Source: Catenuloplanes niger (GTDB lineage Bacteria; Actinomycetota; Actinomycetes; Mycobacteriales; Micromonosporaceae). Taken from it: 64,000 nt of DNA. The stretch is from contig NZ_JAVDYC010000001.1 of assembly GCF_031458255.1 (NCBI RefSeq), forward strand, positions 8,046,501 through 8,110,500, written 5' to 3'. Positions within the stretch are counted from its first letter, which is position 1. Each line of letters starts with the position of its first letter. Of the stretch, positions 7,942-17,140 are shown piece after piece. A model generated the notes under the pieces. It ran no database searches, was not told the origin of the DNA, and saw only the letters and a list, made by a program, of their open reading frames with translations. Made by a program: the position numbers and the translations under genes.

Positions 7942-8394
7942 TCAGAGGGTACGCACGGCGACGGTCTCACCGTCGGCGACCTCGCCGGTGCGGACGAACC
8001 CGAGCCCGCGGTAGAACGGTTCCGGGCCGCCGTCGCGCGGCACGTAGGTCACGTAGCACGCCGTGGTCCCGCGGGAGCGCAGCTCGGCGCAGGCCGCCTC
8101 GACCGCGAACGTGCCGTACCCCTTGCCCTGCTCGCCGCCGGCGATGTTGAGGCGCCACAGGCCGGAGCGCCGGTCGGTGTCGTCCGGGTCCCGCCACGGC
8201 AGGTCCACGAATGCCATCAGGAACCCGACCAGCCGGTCATCGTCGTAGACCAGCCGGGGCCAGGCGTGGTCGCCGTACGCGTACGCCTCCGCGAGCGAGT
8301 GCTCGACGGACGCCACCAGATCCTGCTGGTCGTCGCGGACCGACAGCTTCAGCGCGGCCTCGTAGTTCCTCGGTGTCACGCGTTCCAGACGCAT
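7942..8394 (-). CDS. GNAT-family N-acetyltransferase
   Basis: 150 residues. The acetyl-CoA binding segment is IAGGEQGKGYGTFAVEAAC, close to the RxxGxG/A loop, followed by the C-terminal PFYRGLGFVRTGE typical of spermidine/diamine-type GNAT enzymes. The acceptor substrate is not identifiable. It lies two bases upstream of the DinB-like gene on the same strand, suggesting one operon. Confidence 0.82.
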   Translation of the reverse strand: MRLERVTPRNYEAALKLSVRDDQQDLVASVEHSLAEAYAYGDHAWPRLVYDDDRLVGFLMAFVDLPWRDPDDTDRRSGLWRLNIAGGEQGKGYGTFAVEAACAELRSRGTTACYVTYVPRDGGPEPFYRGLGFVRTGEVADGETVAVRTL

Positions 8395-8480
8395 GACCGC
8401 AGGATAGGCGTCAGGGGTGAGCGATTTTCGGGTCCTTACCGGCCGGTTTGCGGATCGGTGGTTGACCCCGACGCGACGTC

Positions 8481-9941
8481 ATGGTTTGCCATGGTGGGGT
8501 GAAACGAGCTTCGGGGGCGTACCTCGCCTCATACGTGCTGTCGTTGCTCGGCAACTCGGTTGCCGGGGTGGCGTTGCCGCTGATCGTGCTGCAGACCACC
8601 GGGAGCGTGCTGGCCACCGGCGCGGTGGCGATCGCGTCGGCGTTACCGGCGGCAGTCGCCGGCCTGCTGATGGGCGTGGTGATCGACCGGATCAACCGGC
8701 GGACCGCGTCCGTGCTGACGGATCTGGTGTCGGCGGCGTCGATCGCGGCGCTGCCGTTGCTGGACTCGGCGGTCGGGCTGTCGCTGGGCTGGTTCGTGCT
8801 GTCCGCGGTGATCGGCTCGTTCGGGGACGTGCCGGGGCTGACGGCACGGGAGGCGATGCTGCCCGGGATCGTGCGCAGCGGCGGGCTGGGCACGGAACGG
8901 CTGCTCGGGCTGCGGGAGGCGAGCGGCGCGGTGGTGACGCTGATCGGGCCGGGCGTGGCGGGCGTGCTGGTCACCACGTTCGACGGTACGGGGGTCCTCT
9001 GGGTCACGGCCGCGCTCTCCGGCGCAGCGGCCCTGGTCACGCTGCTGATCCCGCGCGAGGCCGGCGCGCTCGCGACCACCGGCCCGCTCGGCGCGCCCAC
9101 CCCGACCGGACCGGTGGGCGCGGGTCCGGGGCGGGTGCGGTTGCGGGACGGCTGGCGGGTGCGGTTGCGGGACGGCTGGCGGGTGCTGATCGGGTCACCG
9201 TTCCTGGTGGTGACGACCGTGTTGAGCACGGTGCTGGTGCTGGTGCTGAGCGCGTTCCAGGCGCTGGTGCTGCCGGTGTACTTCACCCTCGCCGGCCGCC
9301 CGGAGCTGCTCGGGTTCGTGCTCAGCGCGCTCGCGCTCGGCCTGCTCGCCGGCGGCGGCACCTACGCGGCCGTGGGTGGCCGGGGACCGCGCCGGGCCTG
9401 GTTCGTGGTCGGCGCGCTGTGCACGGTCGCCGGGTTCGGCGGGATGGCGTCGCTGGCGTCACCGTGGCTGGTGCTGGCGGCGGCGGGCGTGGTCGGGCTC
9501 GGCAACGGCCTGTTCGGCAGCCTGCTCGGCGTGCTCATGGTGGAGCGGATCCCGGACGGCATGCGCGGCCGCATCATGGGCACGCAGAATGCGATCATGA
9601 CGCTCGCCCCGGCGCTCGGCATGGGGGCGGCCGCGGTGCTGACCGAGTGGTCCGGCGCCCGGACGGCCGCGGTCGCGCTGGCCGTGGCCTGGGCGGTCAC
9701 CGCGGCCTACGCTCTGTGGGCACCGGCGCTCCGCACCCTGAGGCCCGCCGGGCCGCCCGCCACCCGCGCACCACGGCCGGACCAGCCGGCACGGCAGCCG
9801 GACCTGCCGGACCAGCCCGAGCGGCAGGACGGGCAGCCGGACCAGGCGGAGCGGTGGCCGGGGCAGCGCGAGCGGGTGCCGGAACGGCGTGAGCAGGAGC
9901 CGGAACGGCGTGAGCAGGAGCCTGGGGAGCTGGTGGGATGA
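8481..9941 (+). CDS. Major facilitator superfamily efflux transporter
   Basis: 486 residues with about ten to twelve hydrophobic helices (AYLASYVLSLLGNSVAGVAL, VIDRINRR loop, MRGRIMGTQNAIMT). This is the MFS drug-export pattern. The first possible start is ATG 8481; GTG 8499 is an alternative. A 24-base direct duplication at 9132-9179 gives a repeated RLRDGWRV in the central loop. The last 70 residues are a charged Gln/Pro/Arg tail with another short repeat (PERREQE). The stop overlaps the next gene by ATGA, so MerR translation is coupled to it. Confidence 0.85.
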   Translation: MVCHGGVKRASGAYLASYVLSLLGNSVAGVALPLIVLQTTGSVLATGAVAIASALPAAVAGLLMGVVIDRINRRTASVLTDLVSAASIAALPLLDSAVGLSLGWFVLSAVIGSFGDVPGLTAREAMLPGIVRSGGLGTERLLGLREASGAVVTLIGPGVAGVLVTTFDGTGVLWVTAALSGAAALVTLLIPREAGALATTGPLGAPTPTGPVGAGPGRVRLRDGWRVRLRDGWRVLIGSPFLVVTTVLSTVLVLVLSAFQALVLPVYFTLAGRPELLGFVLSALALGLLAGGGTYAAVGGRGPRRAWFVVGALCTVAGFGGMASLASPWLVLAAAGVVGLGNGLFGSLLGVLMVERIPDGMRGRIMGTQNAIMTLAPALGMGAAAVLTEWSGARTAAVALAVAWAVTAAYALWAPALRTLRPAGPPATRAPRPDQPARQPDLPDQPERQDGQPDQAERWPGQRERVPERREQEPERREQEPGELVG

Positions 9942-10714
9942 ACAGCGGCGAGATCGCCCGGCTGGCCGGGGTCAGCGTGCGCACGCTGCGGCACTATCAC
10001 CGGGTCGGCGTGCTGCCGGAGCCGCGGCGGCGGGCGAACGGCTATCGGGAGTACGCGGTCGGCGACCTGATCCTGTTGCTGCGCGTCCGCCGGCTGACCG
10101 AGATCGGCGTGCCGCTCGACGAGATCCCGGCGCTGCTGGGGTCGGCGACGCACGCGGACTCCGTGCTGGAGCAGCTGGACGCGGAGCTGGCCGCGCAGAT
10201 CGCGCGGCTCACCGCCCGCCGCGATGTGATCGCCCGGCTGCGGGCGGCCGGTGCCAGCCCGGACACGCCGCCGGAGCTGGCCGGGCTGCTCGGTGCCTAC
10301 GACGCGACCGGGCTGCCGCCGGCGTTGCTGGCGCAGGACCGGGACCTGTCGATCCTGCTGCACCACCTGCTGGACGAGGACGGCCGGCGGGAGCTGCGCG
10401 ACTTCTACGTCGCGCTGAACCGGCCGGACCTGCTCGCCGAGTTGAGCGCGCTCTCCGGCCGGTTCGCGGCGCTGGACGGGGAGACGCCGGAGCGTGAGCG
10501 GGACGAGCTGCTGGCCGCGTACCGGCGGGTGTTCGCGCGCGTCTTCGCGGGCGGTTATCCGGCGATCCACGCGCCGCAGGTGGACCCGCTGTTCGCCGAC
10601 TACGGGGACGCGATGTTCAACGACACGCAGCGCGCGTTCCTGGCCCGGATGGTGGCGGACGTCCAGCACGCGGAGCGGGACACCCGCGCCCGGCCGGGTA
10701 CGCCCGGGGCCTGA
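9938..10714 (+). CDS. MerR-family transcriptional regulator
   Basis: 258 residues. The N-terminal winged helix (IARLAGVSVRTLRHYHRVGV, RANGYREY) and the following coiled helix are typical MerR. The C-terminal 150 residues are a helical domain of the kind found in actinobacterial multidrug MerR proteins and may bind effector; no Cys cluster is present, so metal sensing is unlikely. It overlaps the MFS stop by four bases and probably regulates that transporter. Confidence 0.87.
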   Translation: MNSGEIARLAGVSVRTLRHYHRVGVLPEPRRRANGYREYAVGDLILLLRVRRLTEIGVPLDEIPALLGSATHADSVLEQLDAELAAQIARLTARRDVIARLRAAGASPDTPPELAGLLGAYDATGLPPALLAQDRDLSILLHHLLDEDGRRELRDFYVALNRPDLLAELSALSGRFAALDGETPERERDELLAAYRRVFARVFAGGYPAIHAPQVDPLFADYGDAMFNDTQRAFLARMVADVQHAERDTRARPGTPGA

Positions 10715-10816
10715 GTGCGGGCACGGCGGGTGCACCCGCACCGTACCGCTGGATGATCTGCTTTCGCTTCGCCGCAGATAGGCGAAATGCGAGTATGAGA
10801 CGTGTGCTCAATGTGA

Positions 10817-10853
10817 GGACCATTACGGTCCGGTACGGACCAGGATGGTCCGT
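10817..10853. promoter_or_regulatory. Tandem palindromic operator for the TetR gene
   Basis: Two inverted repeats follow each other: GGACC and GGTCC separated by five bases (10817-10831), then ACGGACCA and TGGTCCGT separated by GGA (10835-10853). A further TGGTCC half-site lies at 10866-10871, at the start codon. TetR proteins bind such palindromes, and this position would allow autoregulation of the TetR-MMPL pair. Confidence 0.65.
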
Positions 10854-10873
10854 GAGGCACTAAGTTGGTCCAC

Positions 10874-11596
10874 GTGCCGCGACAGACGAGACAGGAGATC
10901 GACGACGAGATCGTCGAGCATGCGGCCGCGCTCTTCGCCCGGCACGGCTTCAGGGACACGTCCGTGCAGCGCATCGCGGACGCGGCCGGCTACTCGAAGA
11001 CCGGCCTGCTGCACCGCTTCCCGAGCAAGGAGGCGCTGTGGGACGCGGCCGTCGACTGCTGCGCCGGCGCGATGCGCGAGGTCGCGGAGACGGCCGCGGC
11101 CATGCCGGACGGGCCGGAGCGCGACCGCGCGGTGATCGAGCTCCTGGTGGACCTCGCGCTGTCCAGCCCCGGCCTGACCTCGCTCGCGCTGTCCTTCGTC
11201 GGCCGTCCCGCCGAGCTGACCGGTCCCGCTCAACCCGTTCAGCCCGCTCAACCCGCCGAACCCGGTGGGCCCGGTCGGTCCGGGAAGCCCGCGACGACCG
11301 GGAAGCCCGCGACGACCGGGAAGCCGGCGACGAGCGGAAGATCCGGTGGACCCGGCGAACAGGACCGGCTGGAGGGCATCGCGCGGCCGGTGATGACCGC
11401 CTTCGGCGTGCTGCCCGGCAGCACCGAGGTGGGCCGCGTGGTGCGGGTGATCGCCGCGGTCGGCGCGCTCGCGATCGCCTCGGTCGCGCTGAGCGGCGAC
11501 GGCCACCCGTTCCACCAGCTGCGCGACCACGCACCCGGCGAGGTGCGCAACCACCTGGTCGCCGCGATCTACGACGCACTCGGCCACCCGCGTTAG
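10874..11596 (+). CDS. TetR-family transcriptional regulator
   Basis: About 240 residues from GTG 10874; TTG 10865 is in frame and also possible. The DNA-binding domain is standard (IVEHAAALFARHGFRDTSVQ, then IADAAGYSKTGLLHRFPSKE). The ligand domain is interrupted at about residues 110-160 by a low-complexity Pro/Gly/Thr insertion made of three 18-base tandem units at 11282-11335 (GKPATT). This lies where a flexible loop is expected. The gene is 25 bases ahead of the MMPL transporter, which it probably represses. Confidence 0.88.
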   Translation: MPRQTRQEIDDEIVEHAAALFARHGFRDTSVQRIADAAGYSKTGLLHRFPSKEALWDAAVDCCAGAMREVAETAAAMPDGPERDRAVIELLVDLALSSPGLTSLALSFVGRPAELTGPAQPVQPAQPAEPGGPGRSGKPATTGKPATTGKPATSGRSGGPGEQDRLEGIARPVMTAFGVLPGSTEVGRVVRVIAAVGALAIASVALSGDGHPFHQLRDHAPGEVRNHLVAAIYDALGHPR

Positions 11597-11621
11597 AGAA
11601 GCACCGAGAGGAACCATCGGC

Positions 11622-13823
11622 ATGGCAACCTTCCTGCATCGCCTCGGGCTGGGCTCGTTCCGGCACCGATGGGCGGTCACCATCGTCTGGCTGCTGGTCT
11701 TCGTCGGCACCGGGGTCGGCGCGGTCACGCTCTCCGGCACCATGGCCACGTCGTTCAGCATTCCCGGCCAGGAGTCGACCACCGCGCTGGACCTGATCGA
11801 CGAACGGTTCGGCGGCGGGTCCGGCGGCACCGCGCAGGTGGTGATCGCGGCACCGGACGGCGCCGCGGTCAGCGACCCGGCCGTGGCCGCGGAGATCACC
11901 GCGTACGTGCAGAAGCTCGGCGCGCTGCCCGGTGTGGAGAGCGCCAGCAACCCGCTCGACCCGCAGCGCCCCACGGTCGCGCCGGACCGGAGCGCGGCGT
12001 ACAGCACGGTCACCTACGGCGTGCCCGCGCCGCAGATCACCGCCGAGCAGCGCGAGGCCCTGCTGGACGCGGTCGCCGAGGCGCGCGACGGCGGCCTGGA
12101 CACCGAGGTCAGCGGCGAGGCCAGCATGGAGCCCGGCTCGGACATCGGCGGCCCGGCCGAGGCGATCGGCGTGGTGGTGGCGCTGATCGTGCTGGCGATC
12201 ACCTACGGTTCGCTGGTCGCGGCCGGGATGAACCTGCTCACCGCGATCGTCGGCGTCGGCATCGGCGCGCTCGGCATCACCACGCTCAGCGGCTTCGTCG
12301 ATCTGCAGTCGACCACGCCGATCCTCGCGGTCATGCTCGGTCTCGCGGTCGGCATCGACTACACGCTGTTCATCGTCACCCGCTACCGGCACGAGCTGCT
12401 GCACGGCCGCGACCCGGAGAACGCGACCGCGATGGCGGTCGGCACCGCCGGCTCCGCGGTCGTCACGGCCGGCATCACGGTCGTCATCGCGCTCGCCGGC
12501 CTCGCGGTCGCGGGCATCCCGTTCCTGACCGAGATGGGCATCGCGGCCGCGGCCACCATCGTGGTGGCCGTGCTGATCGCGATCACGCTGGTTCCCGCGG
12601 TCCTCGGCTTCATGGGCCGCCGCGCGCTGCCCCGCAGGCTGCGCGCCGCCGGCGCGGTCGACCCGGAGGAGCAGGGCCGGCCGTTCTACCGCGGCTGGGC
12701 GGACACGGTCACCCGGTTCCGCACGCTGAGCCTGCTCGCCGCCGTGGTCGTGCTCGGCGTCGTCTCCGTGCCGTTCTTCTCCATGCAGACCACGCTGATC
12801 CAGCCCGCGCAGGCCGGCAGCACGCAGGAGCGGGCGCAGGCGATCATCGCCGAGCGGTTCGGCCCCGGCTTCTCCGGCCCGCTGGTCGTGCTGGTCGACG
12901 GCGCGAACGCGACCGCCCGCGCCACCGCGATCGTGGCGTCGTTCCAGGCGCTCGACGGGGTCTCGTTCGCGTCGCTCGCCGCGGCCCGGCCGGACGACGC
13001 GGCCGCGATGGTCACCGTCATCGCCGACTCCGCGCCGGACAGCGAGGAGACGAAGCAGCTGGTCCACACGCTGCGGGACACGGTCGACGACGCCGGTGAC
13101 GACCAGATCTACGTGACCGGGCAGACCGCGGTCAGCGTGGACGTGGCCGAGAAGCTCGACGAGGCACTGCCGCGCTACCTGGTGCTGGTCGTCGGGCTCG
13201 CGCTGATCCTGCTGATCCTGGTGTTCCGGTCGCTGCTGGTACCGGTGATCGGCGTGCTCGGCTTCCTGCTCACGATCGGCTCCGCGCTCGGCGCCACCAC
13301 CGCGGTCTTCCAGTGGGGCTGGCTCAATACGCTGGTCAACACGGAGACCGAGGCGCCGCTGCTCAGCCTCGCCCCGATCATCGTGATCGGCATCCTGTTC
13401 GGCCTCGCCATGGACTACCAGGTCTTCCTGGTCTCCCGCATGCACGAGGCGCACGCACACGGCGCCTCGCCGCGGGACGCCGTGATCACCGGCTTCAAGC
13501 AGGCCGCGCCGGTCGTCGTCGCGGCCGCGACGATCATGTTCGCGGTCTTCGCCGGCTTCGTCCCGGAGGGCAACGACACGATCAAGCCGATCGCGTTCGC
13601 GCTGGCCGTCGGCATCCTGTTCGACGCGATCATCGTGCGCATGATCGCGGTCCCGGCCGCGCTCAGCCTGCTCGGCCGCGCCGCCTGGTGGCTGCCGGCC
13701 TGGCTGCGCTGGCTCCCGACGCTGGACGTCGAGGGCGCGGCGCTGGAGCGCGCGGTCCCGCCGGTCACGGTCAGCGAGGTCACGGAGACCTCCGCGCCGG
13801 AGTCGGAGACCGCCCGCCACTGA
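11622..13823 (+). CDS. MMPL/RND-family membrane transporter
   Basis: 733 residues, two homologous halves each with a helix, a large outside loop and five more helices. The paired Asp-Tyr motifs of proton-driven MmpL proteins are present in both halves (GIDYTLFIVTRYR and AMDYQVFLVSRMHE). These proteins export lipids or drugs across the membrane. Paired with the TetR gene just upstream, it most likely belongs to an inducible export unit. Ribosome site GAGAGGAA lies before the ATG. Confidence 0.92.
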   Translation: MATFLHRLGLGSFRHRWAVTIVWLLVFVGTGVGAVTLSGTMATSFSIPGQESTTALDLIDERFGGGSGGTAQVVIAAPDGAAVSDPAVAAEITAYVQKLGALPGVESASNPLDPQRPTVAPDRSAAYSTVTYGVPAPQITAEQREALLDAVAEARDGGLDTEVSGEASMEPGSDIGGPAEAIGVVVALIVLAITYGSLVAAGMNLLTAIVGVGIGALGITTLSGFVDLQSTTPILAVMLGLAVGIDYTLFIVTRYRHELLHGRDPENATAMAVGTAGSAVVTAGITVVIALAGLAVAGIPFLTEMGIAAAATIVVAVLIAITLVPAVLGFMGRRALPRRLRAAGAVDPEEQGRPFYRGWADTVTRFRTLSLLAAVVVLGVVSVPFFSMQTTLIQPAQAGSTQERAQAIIAERFGPGFSGPLVVLVDGANATARATAIVASFQALDGVSFASLAAARPDDAAAMVTVIADSAPDSEETKQLVHTLRDTVDDAGDDQIYVTGQTAVSVDVAEKLDEALPRYLVLVVGLALILLILVFRSLLVPVIGVLGFLLTIGSALGATTAVFQWGWLNTLVNTETEAPLLSLAPIIVIGILFGLAMDYQVFLVSRMHEAHAHGASPRDAVITGFKQAAPVVVAAATIMFAVFAGFVPEGNDTIKPIAFALAVGILFDAIIVRMIAVPAALSLLGRAAWWLPAWLRWLPTLDVEGAALERAVPPVTVSEVTETSAPESETARH

Positions 13824-13837
13824 CGCCGTCCCGCACC

Positions 13838-13877
13838 CGAGGAGCAGGGTCCCGGCCGTCCGGGAGCCTGCTCCTCG
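13838..13877 (+). terminator. Long hairpin after the MMPL gene
   Basis: An 11-base stem (CGAGGAGCAGG and its complement) encloses a second TCCCGG/CCGGGA stem, giving an extended hairpin starting 15 bases after the stop. Confidence 0.75.
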
Positions 13878-14183
13878 CGGTTTCCGCCTCCTCCCACCCC
13901 AGACCGTGATCTTCCCGCTTCCGGCGGGGTGCGGCCCGCATGCTCCCGCGGGCAAACGCTCGCGGCGGCCTCCGCCGCCGCTCGGCCGCCGCATCGGAGC
14001 CGGTGCCGTCGCTGGTCACCGAGCCCGCGCGGCCCGCGGCCGGGCACCTCCCGGCCGCGCCGCGCACCCTCGCAGGGGACGCCTGGTAACCATCGTTACC
14101 GGGTCGTGTCCGGGTGACGGGCATGGGTGCCGGTCGCGCAGGGAAATCTGGCCGACTGACGTTGATCTTCGAGGGGGAACCGC
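13878..14183. other. Non-coding spacer with repeat copy A
   Basis: No supportable gene. It contains copy A of the dispersed repeat (core 13914-13953), followed by a GC-only hairpin (GCGGCGGCC with GGCCGCCGC), then the upstream region of the next gene, which holds GAGGGGG as ribosome site just before 14184. Confidence 0.6.
13914..13953 (+). repeat. Dispersed palindromic repeat, copy A
   Basis: A 40-base core beginning CCCGCTTCCGG and ending GCATGCTCCCGCGGGC. It matches copies at 44028, 44138 (same orientation), 44407 and 32755 (inverted). Copies A and C are also followed by a variable hairpin and a shared CGGAGCCGGTGCCG end. Confidence 0.7.
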
Positions 14184-14609
14184 ATGACCGCGACTGTCGA
14201 GAACGCTCCGGCGCTCGGTGACGATCTGGAGCAGCGACGCGCGAAGATACGCCGGCAGCAGCTGCTGATGGCGACGGAGCAGTGGGCGCCCGGCTACCGG
14301 GACGTGGCCGGCGGCTGGCAGAAGTACGTCTGCGAGATCACCGGCGCGACCGACGAGGAGCGCGCCTGGCTGGAGGCGCACGTGGCCGCGCACGGGCTGC
14401 CGGACGTGGTGCGGACCGCGGAGGAGTGGTCCGAGCTGCGCCGCGCCCGGGGCGGTCAGGCGAACGCGGCCGCGACCGCGGCGTTCCTGGCCGGGGACTT
14501 CGACCGGGCCCGCGACATGATTGACGTGGCCCGCGCGTACGGTGCGGTGCTGGAGACGGAGTGGCTGCGGCTGCACGAGTTCGTCTCCGCCCGCGCGGCC
14601 GCCGCCTGA
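14184..14609 (+). CDS. Unidentified soluble protein
   Basis: 141 residues, start ATG 14184 behind GAGGGGG. It is largely helical and charged (LEQRRAKIRRQQLLMATEQW, EERAWLEAHVAAHGL, FDRARDMIDVARAYGAV), with no membrane segment, Cys cluster or catalytic motif that I recognise. Neighbours give no clue. Codon use is like the surrounding genes, so it looks real. Confidence 0.65.
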   Translation: MTATVENAPALGDDLEQRRAKIRRQQLLMATEQWAPGYRDVAGGWQKYVCEITGATDEERAWLEAHVAAHGLPDVVRTAEEWSELRRARGGQANAAATAAFLAGDFDRARDMIDVARAYGAVLETEWLRLHEFVSARAAAA

Positions 14610-14680
14610 GCCGACAACACTCAGCGAGTTCACAGCATCTACCAGGGGTGACCGGGCCGGATTCCGGGCACGTCGGGGTC

Positions 14681-15598
14681 ATGGATGCGCGGGTGATGGT
14701 GTTCGCGGCCGTACCGATCCTGACGGTGACGATCGAGGAACGGGCGGACCGGCCGGAGTTGCATGTACACGCGGGTGGCCAGGGCGTCTGGATGTCCCGG
14801 ATGGTGGCGTCGCTCGGCGTACCCGTGACGCTGTGTGTGTCCCTGGGCGGAGAGACCGGTGAGGTCCTGCTCGGGCGGCTCGGCGGCGAGAACATCGACA
14901 TCCGGTCGGTGAAACGGGACTCGGGCAACGGCTGGTACGTCCACGACCGCCGCAGCGGGGAACGCGACGAGATCGCCGAGGACGGCGGCGTCCCGCTCAC
15001 CCGGCACGACATCGACGAGCTCTACGGGCTCGCGCTCGCCGAGGGCCTGCGGTCCCCGGTCGCGGTGCTCAGCGGCTCGGCCGCACCCGGCGTCGTCGAC
15101 CCGGACGTCTACCGGCGGCTCGCCGCCGACCTCGGCAACAACGGCGTCACCGTGGTCGTGGACCTGTCCGGCGACGACCTCACGGCGGTGCTCAAGGGCA
15201 AACCCGCGTTCGTCAAGGTCAGCCACGAGGAGCTGATCGACGCGGGCCGGGCGTCCGGCGACGACGAGAAGGCGCTGATCGAGGCCGGCCGGAGCGTGCT
15301 CGACGAGGGCGCCGGCACCGTGCTGATCAGCCGCCCCGACGCGCCCAGCCTGGCCCTCTTCGACGGCCGGGTGGTCGCGGTCGAGCCGCCCGCGCTCGAG
15401 GTCGCCGACCACCGCGGCGCCGGCGACTCGATGACCGCCGGCATCGCGTCCGTCCTCGCCCGTGGCGGCGACATCGAGGAGGCGCTGCGCACCGGCGCCG
15501 CCGCCGGCGCGCTCAACGTCACCCGGCGCGGCCTCGGCACCGGCGACGCCGAGGCGATCGCCGAGCTGATCGGCCGGGTCCGGCTGGAAGACCGCTGA
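14681..15598 (+). CDS. PfkB-family carbohydrate kinase (1-phosphofructokinase-like)
   Basis: 305 residues. The early HAGGQGVWMSRMVASLGV segment is the sugar-binding PfkB signature 1 region. The C-terminal VADHRGAGDSMTAGIASV is signature 2 with the anion hole and catalytic Asp. It phosphorylates a sugar, sugar phosphate or nucleoside. The GGQG replacing GGKG and the overall pattern place it nearest the 1-phosphofructokinase branch. No phosphotransferase genes lie nearby, so the substrate is open. The start at 14681 is preferred; GTG 14648 is in frame upstream. Confidence 0.85.
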   Translation: MDARVMVFAAVPILTVTIEERADRPELHVHAGGQGVWMSRMVASLGVPVTLCVSLGGETGEVLLGRLGGENIDIRSVKRDSGNGWYVHDRRSGERDEIAEDGGVPLTRHDIDELYGLALAEGLRSPVAVLSGSAAPGVVDPDVYRRLAADLGNNGVTVVVDLSGDDLTAVLKGKPAFVKVSHEELIDAGRASGDDEKALIEAGRSVLDEGAGTVLISRPDAPSLALFDGRVVAVEPPALEVADHRGAGDSMTAGIASVLARGGDIEEALRTGAAAGALNVTRRGLGTGDAEAIAELIGRVRLEDR

Positions 15599-15638
15599 TC
15601 CGGCCCGGCGCGCACGCCCGGATTGTTAGCGTTGGACC

Positions 15639-16154
15639 ATGCTGCCTGTGACCGAGAGCACGCTGGTCGTGCGCACCGACTTCACCGACGTGGACGCGTG
15701 GACGCGGGTGTGCCGGGCCGTCGCCGAACCACCCGGCGGCGACCTGGTGCGCGCCGCGTTCACGTTCGTGGACGACCCGGCCTTCTCCGGCGTGAGCCCG
15801 GCCCGCGCGCTGAAGCTGGTCCCGCGGACCCCGTCCCACCCGATGGTCGCGCTCGCCGACAGCGTCACCATGAGCTCACCCGACCTGCCGCTGCTGGTCG
15901 TGGACCTGATCGACGACCCGGGCGGCACGTTCCGGTCCGCCCCCGAGGTGCTCTGGCACGTCGCCAACAACCTGTTCGTCGCGCCCGGCTTCTTCCACGA
16001 CTACGTGCGCAGCGTCGACCCGGACGGCGTCTACCGGTGCGGCGGACGCGAGGGCCAGATCAAGGTGCTCTCCGCGATCGCCTCCCTGAAGGGCGTCCCC
16101 TTCGACGCCGACGACTACGACTTCTCCACCTCACCCACCGCCCGCCGCCGCTGA
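15639..16154 (+). CDS. DUF6924-like protein
   Basis: 171 residues beginning with LVVRTDFTDVDAWTRVCRAV, then VALADSVTMSSPDLPLLVVD and FRSAPEVLWHVANNLFVA. This resembles an actinobacterial domain family of unknown function (DUF6924 by memory of its LVVRTDF start). No catalytic residues are apparent. There are 40 bases to the preceding kinase gene, but no overlap. Confidence 0.6.
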   Translation: MLPVTESTLVVRTDFTDVDAWTRVCRAVAEPPGGDLVRAAFTFVDDPAFSGVSPARALKLVPRTPSHPMVALADSVTMSSPDLPLLVVDLIDDPGGTFRSAPEVLWHVANNLFVAPGFFHDYVRSVDPDGVYRCGGREGQIKVLSAIASLKGVPFDADDYDFSTSPTARRR

Positions 16155-16272
16155 CCCCACCACCCCTCGGACCGGTGCGGGTGCGAACCGGTCGAGCGGC
16201 ACCCCCGGAACCCGCGCGTCCGCCGAGTGCCTCGCCGGAGCCGGCCGCTGGATGATCGAGGACACTGGCGAC

Positions 16273-16749
16273 ATGGAGCGGTTCGACGGCGGGGTGTCGG
16301 CACTGGTGGTCGGTGAGACGGTCCGGGTGAGGATCGTGAGCCACGAGCGTTGGGGCGTCATGGTCCGGGTGCGCGGGCACGAGGACGTGGGCGCCTCGGT
16401 GGACGGCGCATACATCGACAGTCCGTCCGGTTCGCCGAGGGCGCTGCCGCACGAGTTGCCCGCGGTCGGGAGCGAGGCGGACGCGGTCGTTCAGGAGATC
16501 GACCGGTACGCGCCGCCGCTCTGGCTGCGTCTCTCGCTGCGTGGTGCGGACCTGCGCGCGCTGCGCCGGCCATGTGCGTTCTGCGCTCGGCCGACGGTGG
16601 TGAGCTCGGGAGGGGACGGCGTCTCGATCGATGTGCGCAGCGCCGACGGCCCCGGGTGCGTCTCCCTTGTCGCGCATCGCTCGTGTGTGGCGGAGCGACT
16701 CGACTTCGCCGGTGACCGAGCGAGGGTCGCCGGGGTCGGCCACGAATGA
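16273..16749 (+). CDS. S1-like OB-fold protein
   Basis: 158 residues from ATG 16273, with GAGGA ten bases upstream; ATG 16252 is an in-frame alternative. VGETVRVRIVSHERWGVMVR followed by VGSEADAVVQEID and LWLRLSLRGADL is the S1/OB-fold layout used for RNA or oligonucleotide binding. The second half (CAFCARPTV, Cys residues further on) is not recognised. Function unknown. Confidence 0.6.
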   Translation: MERFDGGVSALVVGETVRVRIVSHERWGVMVRVRGHEDVGASVDGAYIDSPSGSPRALPHELPAVGSEADAVVQEIDRYAPPLWLRLSLRGADLRALRRPCAFCARPTVVSSGGDGVSIDVRSADGPGCVSLVAHRSCVAERLDFAGDRARVAGVGHE

Positions 16750-17140
16750 CGGAACGACCGAGCCGGCACCGGGTCGGCCCCGCGCCGGAACGGGTGAGTT
16801 GACCTCGCCGGAGCGGCGCCCGCCCATCCGCCGTCGTGCCGTACCCGCGTGCGTCGCACCGTCTGGATCATTGACGGATGCGAAAACGAGGTCCACAACG
16901 CCGATCGGGCGCCTTTTCGCATCGGTCAATGATCCACCGGGGCGTGGAGCGCGGGCGGTGTGCGCTGGGAACCTGCTTTAGGACGATATTTCGGACACGA
17001 CGGAGGTGACCGGTGAACGTTCGTCCCGCGGACCGGCCGGTTGAGCGGTGACCGCGGGAGCGCCGGGAAGTGCCCGTGAAAGCGCGGAGGTGGCCGCGCG
17101 GTGCCGGGGAGGGGGCCGCGCCGGGGAGGCGGCGGCGGTG
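16750..17140. other. Intergenic region between convergent genes
   Basis: No gene supported. It holds the long inverted repeat at 16864-16936. Downstream is GC-rich sequence with several GGAGG-like stretches but only very short frames. Confidence 0.5.
16864..16936. repeat. Long inverted repeat, 23-base arms
   Basis: Left arm 16864-16886 (begins TGGATCATTGAC, ends GATGCGAAAA) and right arm 16914-16936 are complementary at 22 of 23 positions, around a 27-base centre. It lies between two convergent genes and is much more A/T-rich than its surroundings. It may be a bidirectional terminator or the remains of a tiny mobile palindrome. Confidence 0.85.

Noticed and set aside
10950-13994. Open minus-strand frame of 1014 codons opposite the TetR and MMPL genes
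   Set aside because: Low-complexity Arg/Asp/Gly translation; the plus-strand genes are well-defined families.
16864-16936. Insertion-sequence terminal repeats
   Set aside because: Only 27 bases lie between the arms, no transposase and no target duplication could be seen.
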